Part shown: in pieces, positions 7,666 through 11,155 of the stretch
Numbering within the stretch: the stretch's first letter is position 1
Layout: the number at the start of each line of letters is the position of its first letter
Notes under the pieces: generated by a model
The model's database searches: none
What the model saw: only the letters and a program-made list of their open reading frames with translations
What the model was told of the DNA's origin: nothing
Program-made: the position numbers and the translations under genes
Assembly: GCA_003024985.2 (NCBI GenBank)
Contig: PXIH01S0011100.1
DNA: 11,155 nt
Reading direction: 5' to 3' (one strand)
Source of the DNA: Euperipatoides rowelli
Lineage: Eukaryota > Onychophora > Udeonychophora > Euonychophora > Peripatopsidae

Positions 7666-7679
7666 TCTCTGGTCATTAG

Positions 7680-8041
7680 ATAGGAATAAGTCGAGGCTTT
7701 CTTGAAATCACTAATGTTGATTGTTTTATTTCCACCGGGATTCTGTTTCATAGATTGACGTGATAAAGTTGGATTTGTTCATTGACCAGATTCTTTTATT
7801 TTTGTAGTATCTGAAATTAATTAAAATCTCTTTTGATGAATATATTTGCAAGAGGCTGATGAACCATTTATATACATACACTAAATCCTATCTCCTCTCA
7901 AAGTTCCCTCAGGAAATAGGATAAGAAGAAGGATCATACTTTTTTTGATAATCTAAAAATGAAGACCATGAACTGATTTGGTGAATCTTGGGGAATAAAT
8001 AAAAAAAACATTTGTCTAGTTTAACAATACTTTTTTTTACA
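7680..8041. other. AT-rich stretch without a supported gene
   Basis: No coding, RNA or transposon ends are evident. A weak inverted repeat (ATCCTAT near 7887 with ATAGGAT near 7916) is the only structure I noticed. The first AATAAA-type motif downstream of EF-Tu lies near 7995, too far to be a confident polyadenylation signal for it. Confidence 0.4.
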
Positions 8042-8104
8042 AGAGAAATGTCACACCATTCTGCAATAGTGGCTGTTGATTGCAGAATGACGTGACATTT
8101 CTCT
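8042..8104. repeat. Strong 26-bp-stem hairpin, pre-miRNA-like
   Basis: The left arm 8042-8067 (AGAGAAATGTCAC to TTCTGCAAT) and right arm 8079-8104 (ATTGCAGAATG to ACATTTCTCT) pair over 26 positions with one two-base internal mismatch. They are joined by an 11-base loop (AGTGGCTGTTG). Length and shape resemble an animal miRNA precursor, but the sequence matches no miRNA I know. It could equally be a minimal foldback element. No expression evidence is available from sequence alone. Confidence 0.65.
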
Positions 8105-8176
8105 ATACACACTCACACATAGACTATATAAATTAATTCCACTGCCATATTCATTAAAATAAATTCATACCTGTTT

Positions 8177-8199
8177 ATGAAAAATAATAAATTTTTCAT
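8177..8199. repeat. Short perfect hairpin
   Basis: ATGAAAAAT at 8177-8185 and ATTTTTCAT at 8191-8199 form a 9-bp perfect stem around the loop AATAA. In AT-rich DNA this can arise by chance. Confidence 0.3.
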
Positions 8200-8398
8200 G
8201 CTGTAGAAGATTACACCGATGGAAAGCTCGGGAAATTGATGAAATATTTAATAAAAAGTTAGCGAAATAAAAATTTCAAATGTTACTACAGGTAAAATTC
8301 CTCTCCCAACTAGTCACTATTGAAGGGCAATTTGCAAAATTATATTTTTTTAAGATCAAGGCAGTCCAGTTATTTATTGAATTCGCTGGTACAAAATT

Positions 8399-8705
8399 AT
8401 GGAACCTATCCCTACTATAACAGACCTAGAGGAGAGATTTCTCAAACTGAAATATCGTGCCAAATGTATGGTAGAAAAGTGATGCAGGATCAGCAAGAAA
8501 GGCAATACTAGAAGAGGATAACGCTACATTGCGAGCTGAGATATCTTTGAGGCCAAGAATTATTGAAGCCAGACAATTTTTCTTCGTTCAATTTCGAGAG
8601 CATTACTTGGAACAAAGAATCACACAATTACAACAAGTTATTTCTGAATTTCTCCATCCAACCAATACTCTAGTTGCCCGAGAAGCGGACTCGACATCTT
8701 ATTGA
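8399..8705 (+). pseudogene. Frameshifted coding-like stretch, family unknown
   Basis: A frame starting at ATG 8399 encodes 27 residues (MEPIPTITDLEER start) and stops at 8482. From 8478 an adjacent frame runs 75 codons to a TGA at 8703-8705, rich in Glu, Arg, Gln and Leu and predicted helical or coiled-coil (for example ILEEDNATLRAEI, YLEQRITQLQQVI). One extra A in the run at 8474-8478 would explain the break. The composition is distinctly more protein-like than the AT-rich surroundings, and an in-frame stop precedes the ATG by seven codons. I do not recognise the protein. Possibilities are a decayed gene, a transposon-encoded protein or gag fragment, or chance. No function is assigned. Confidence 0.35.
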
Positions 8706-9620
8706 TAAAAAAATTGTTATAATTAATTTTTTTTTTTACAATTTATCACTTTTTGTACCATTCTCTAAATTTTGTTCAGAAATAATCTCCCCAATATAAA
8801 ATATTGAACTAGCTATTGTTCAACACATATAAAAAAGGAATATTTTAACATGCCAGCTGATTTCAAATTAACAAAATTTTATTCCATGTTAGCCTTATAT
8901 AAGCCAAGTGATAGAAATTTTAAAATATAGTCAGACTGCAGTAAGACTTAAAAAAATTTCAGGGTAAATTTTATTTTGAACGTACAGTACATTAGTGATA
9001 ATTTAAAGGATATTTCTCCACTTTTATTTATAATTTTATTTGACTTATACAGGTCATCTGCTTTCTTAAAAGTACGCTTATACAACAGACAACACAATAG
9101 TTGTTTAAAAAAAAGCCGGATAAATCCTATTATCAAAGGCTCCAAATTTATCACTTTTCACTTGTGGAGGCACATGCACCCTGAAGAACAACTTATATTA
9201 GATAGGAAAGGGGAACAATCTCTGACTTATTCTTTGAATGAGTATTTGTCTAGACCACATAACTTTTTTTTTTTTTTTATATGTCTGGGTTTCTTGTCCA
9301 GCTCAGCTGGCGCCCTTTTTTAAAAGAACATGACTAACTCTGATAGTATACGATTTTTAACAAACGTACAGTAAGTTAACACATTAAAATGCTTTTTCTT
9401 TATATAGACATTGAGTTCTCGACTCTCGGCCCCTTATAAGCAAGAAAAACCATTTCTACATTCCAGTTGGATAACAAATATTCATAATTATTTATTTCTA
9501 CTACTTTTTAGTTTAAGAAGTCATGTAAAAAAATAAATTGTACTAGAAAAAAATTAATAATGGAATAAGTTTGATTCATTTGCATTAGTTGTTAGTATCA
9601 ATACTCTGTTAAAACCCTAC
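8706..9620. other. AT-rich stretch without a supported gene
   Basis: The longest open frame (plus strand, 8976-9323, opening at TTG rather than ATG) encodes about 115 residues. It runs through a T15 tract that reads as polyphenylalanine and shows no domain. Position 9308 begins TGGCGCCC, the first bases of a tRNA-Lys-type primer-binding site, but the match ends there. I looked on the minus strand for integrase HHCC or DDE motifs belonging to the retroelement to the right and found none. Confidence 0.4.
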
Positions 9621-9675
9621 CTACCACCAACTAAAAGAATCATAATCTGGATCCTCATCTCCAGTTATATCAAAA

Positions 9676-10080
9676 TCAGCACAATACGAACACAGTTTCT
9701 TCAACCGCCTCGTACTTAAAATCATTTTGACTTCTGGTTAATGCTCTGATTCCATCACTCGGATCCTCATCCTCCCTATAATTTTCCCCCAATACATTGG
9801 CTATGGTTTTTAATCCTCCAGGCAAATACTCAAATTCAATATTGTGTTTATTTAAATTGTTTAACTCCTTAGCTATAGCACTATTAATTTTTAATTGTTT
9901 ATAGTCCCCAACCAGTGATTCACGACTTGTCATGATGGTGACTTTACTGCAATTAATTACATCATAAAAAAAACTTTGCATGGCAAAAACTATAGCTAAG
10001 AGCTCTTTCTCCAATGCTGTGTATTCTCGCTCTGTTAGCTTCAAGGCTCTTTTAAGTATGCTACTGGCTGGAACAGGCAG
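9676..10080 (-). pseudogene. Retrotransposon RNase H domain remnant
   Basis: The frame contains LKLTEREYTALEKELLAIVF, the typical RNase H core of Ty3/gypsy elements, with the glutamate of EKELLAIV retained. Next come TIMTSRESL, where TDHxSL is usual, and ANVLGENY, where a VADxLSR-like end with its aspartate is usual. The first catalytic aspartate region, in the preceding frame, reads FILNASIS and lacks the Asp. Three of four metal-binding acidic residues are therefore gone. The frame opens only after a stop at 10081-10083 and ends at TGA 9676-9678. It is inactive as read. Confidence 0.78.
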
Positions 10081-10318
10081 CTATTTGAGAAATACTAGCA
10101 TTCAGAATAAAGGGGTCATGTGGATTAGATCTGATCATTGATGGGACAATCATTTTAAAACTCCAATTTAACTCTTGGAAAGCTGTTTCAGTGACCTTTG
10201 TCCAGTATAAATTTTCTGATCCCTCATTCGGTAAATCGTTGAAAGGAGCTATCAGTTCATCAAATTCATTTATGAACTGTTTATAACGGCTCAGGCCATT
10301 CAGAAATCTCTTAATTAC
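10061..10318 (-). pseudogene. Retrotransposon RT thumb/connection remnant
   Basis: The frame reads RFLNGLSRYKQF, then DELIAPFNDL, LYWTKVTETAFQEL and PHDPFIL, matching the familiar pattern FLGLxNYYRxFI ... APLxxLL ... WTxExxxAFxxLK ... PFIL of Ty3/gypsy RT thumb regions. It stops at TAG (10061-10063), where the homology moves to the next frame (RNase H). A stop at 10319-10321 closes it upstream, and no palm motif precedes it. Confidence 0.75.
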
Positions 10319-10439
10319 TTATGATTTTAGGGTGTATTAATTTCTTTACTACTGAGACGCAATTGTGACATTTCATACTCTCTGCATGTTTGTATAGATT
10401 TATCAACTCGATATCTTACTACATCAATTTGAAGCTAAT

Positions 10440-10821
10440 TGCACTCAACAAAGCGGGATTTTTTCAACTTTATTTATAAGCCTGTTCCAATTAATTGAAT
10501 TTCTGAAAGTAAACTCAATTTCATCATTTGCTAAACGCAACTTAGCTGCATGTTCCTATAATAAATAGCAACCCAAGTGAACCTAGTATCCCACCCCAAC
10601 TTGGATAGGCTCAATGCACACAGCCTGCGGAAAACCACTCCTATCTCCATATTTACCACAGTATTATATTGTCATTGTTCTAGACACCTTTCTTTTCCAA
10701 TAATTTAAAACCTCATTAACATATTTCTGATTGACCATAGTATGTTCCACACCTGTGTCTATCAAGCCTATCAAACAAGTTTAGCTTTTACAGGCCTGCT
10801 ATGATAGTAGCCTTCAAATTT
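10440..10821 (-). pseudogene. Retropepsin-like protease remnant
   Basis: The signature LIGLIDTGVEHTMV contains the Asp-Thr-Gly active site of aspartic proteases (DTG codons at 10759-10751). It sits in a 38-codon frame (10664-10780) preceded in another frame by RPVKAKLV. Further downstream, a third frame gives a YCGKYGD segment, then LGCYLL and EHAAKLRLANDEIEFTF, matching the LGxDFL...H...L.L.NxxIxF end of retropepsins. Two in-frame stops interrupt this last part. The domain is recognisable but not translatable as one chain. Confidence 0.68.
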
Positions 10822-11155
10822 GACTAAATGTGAGTAGAATCATCTGAACTTGTATAATTATTGTTTTTATTTTTAACATGATTGCCATTTATACTAAATT
10901 TCTTTTTTAGTACCAGCTATTTTAATATTGTTTAAAACAGGATTTTTCTTAAATTTATTTGACTTATTTCAATAAATTTTTTTTCTTTTATTTCCAGTCT
11001 TTATTAATTTCATTAGTTTGCCCCCCCCCCTCCTAAATTTATGGATTTGTATTTTGTTGAATTATGTTTTATGTTGAATGTTTTATGTTGGATGTTATAT
11101 AACAAAATTATAATTAAGTTATAACAAAATAATACATGATACAAAATAAATAGTA
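10822..11155. other. AT-rich right edge, no supported gene
   Basis: This is where the end of gag or the start of pol of the retroelement would be expected, but no CCHC zinc knuckle or LTR is visible. A C10 run lies at 11021-11030. Confidence 0.4.
11051..11098. repeat. Short tandem repeat, 14-bp unit
   Basis: TTTTATGTTGAATG (11067-11080) is followed directly by TTTTATGTTGGATG (11081-11094), preceded by a looser copy (11051-11066) and followed by a partial one. Confidence 0.6.

Larger units (their letters stand above)
6900..7679. mobile_element. Non-autonomous hAT-like transposon with 8-bp target-site duplication
   Basis: The octamer GTCATTAG is found at both 6900-6907 and 7672-7679, bounding a 764-bp element (6908-7671). 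The left end begins CAGACTTGTTA and the reverse complement of the right end begins CAGAGATGTTA, matching at 9 of 11 positions. An 8-bp duplication with CA...TG termini is the hallmark of the hAT superfamily. No transposase ORF is present; the only internal open frame (7111-7326) shows no domain. The insertion lies 85 bp after the EF-Tu stop codon, so it could fall in that gene's 3' UTR or supply polyadenylation signals such as the ATTAAA near 7345. Confidence 0.82.
9621..10821 (-). mobile_element. Decayed Ty3/gypsy-type retrotransposon pol fragment
   Basis: Read on the minus strand, the order is aspartic protease (about 10821-10440), RT thumb (10318-10061), then RNase H (10080-9676), the order expected of a Ty3/gypsy pol. 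It is broken by at least three frameshifts and several stops. The RT fingers and palm, including the catalytic Asp pair, have no room between the protease and the thumb, which shows an internal deletion. No integrase follows. A short acidic tail in another frame ends at 9621. No LTRs could be identified; gag would lie beyond the right edge, or is lost. Confidence 0.8.

Noticed and set aside
7448-7666. Minus-strand frame with LDLGLGLDIS-like repeats
   Set aside because: The peptide periodicity is a by-product of the AAGACC minisatellite inside the hAT-like element.
7909-8112. Minus-strand 67-codon frame
   Set aside because: It spans the hairpin at 8042-8104 and AT-rich DNA; no coding evidence.
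9308-9316. TGGCGCCC as a retroviral-type primer-binding site
   Set aside because: Only eight bases fit; the next bases (TTTTTTAA) do not match a tRNA-Lys 3' end, and no LTR is adjacent.
8976-9323. Open frame of 115 codons
   Set aside because: It starts at TTG, contains a poly-T-encoded Phe run and resembles no family.

Overview
The window looks like AT-rich nuclear DNA from a metazoan, most likely an invertebrate; I cannot name the lineage. The evidence is eukaryotic gene structure (consensus splice sites around a CCCH zinc-finger exon), a nuclear-type mitochondrial EF-Tu with a presequence, abundant short inverted-repeat transposons, and a decayed Ty3/gypsy-type retroelement. No bacterial operon, tRNA, rRNA or CRISPR array was seen.

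Layout from left to right. Positions 1-3860 carry no gene I can support and are dominated by foldback and MITE-like repeats: a foldback at 167-295, a 294-bp MITE with 39-bp terminal inverted repeats (917-1210) plus related fragments to about 1489, a 664-bp element with ten degenerate AAGAGCGCC-like units (2289-2952), and a 192-bp MITE whose inverted repeats contain long C/G tracts (3507-3698). On the minus strand, 3913-4833 is coding exon sequence of a gene with three CCCH zinc fingers. It ends at a consensus splice donor, so the gene continues leftward and the nearby repeats probably lie in its intron. A 650-bp gap separates it from a divergently transcribed, intronless mitochondrial elongation factor Tu gene on the plus strand (5494-6822), the only apparently complete gene here.

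The EF-Tu gene is followed after 85 bp by a 764-bp non-autonomous hAT-like transposon (6908-7671), bounded by a perfect 8-bp target-site duplication and carrying blocks of an AAGACC/GAGACC-rich minisatellite near both ends. Further right are a strong 63-nt hairpin (8042-8104), a short frameshifted coding-like stretch (8399-8705), AT-rich DNA with nothing recognisable, and on the minus strand a decayed Ty3/gypsy pol fragment (about 9621-10821). That fragment has protease, RT-thumb and RNase H remnants but no RT fingers/palm or integrase.

The two host genes share no obvious pathway: one product would act in mitochondrial translation, the other presumably binds RNA. Their head-to-head arrangement could imply a shared promoter region. 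I found no convincing new multi-gene system. The items most worth checking are the divergent intronless EF-Tu, the repeat-filled 664-bp element, the C-tract MITE and the pre-miRNA-like hairpin.
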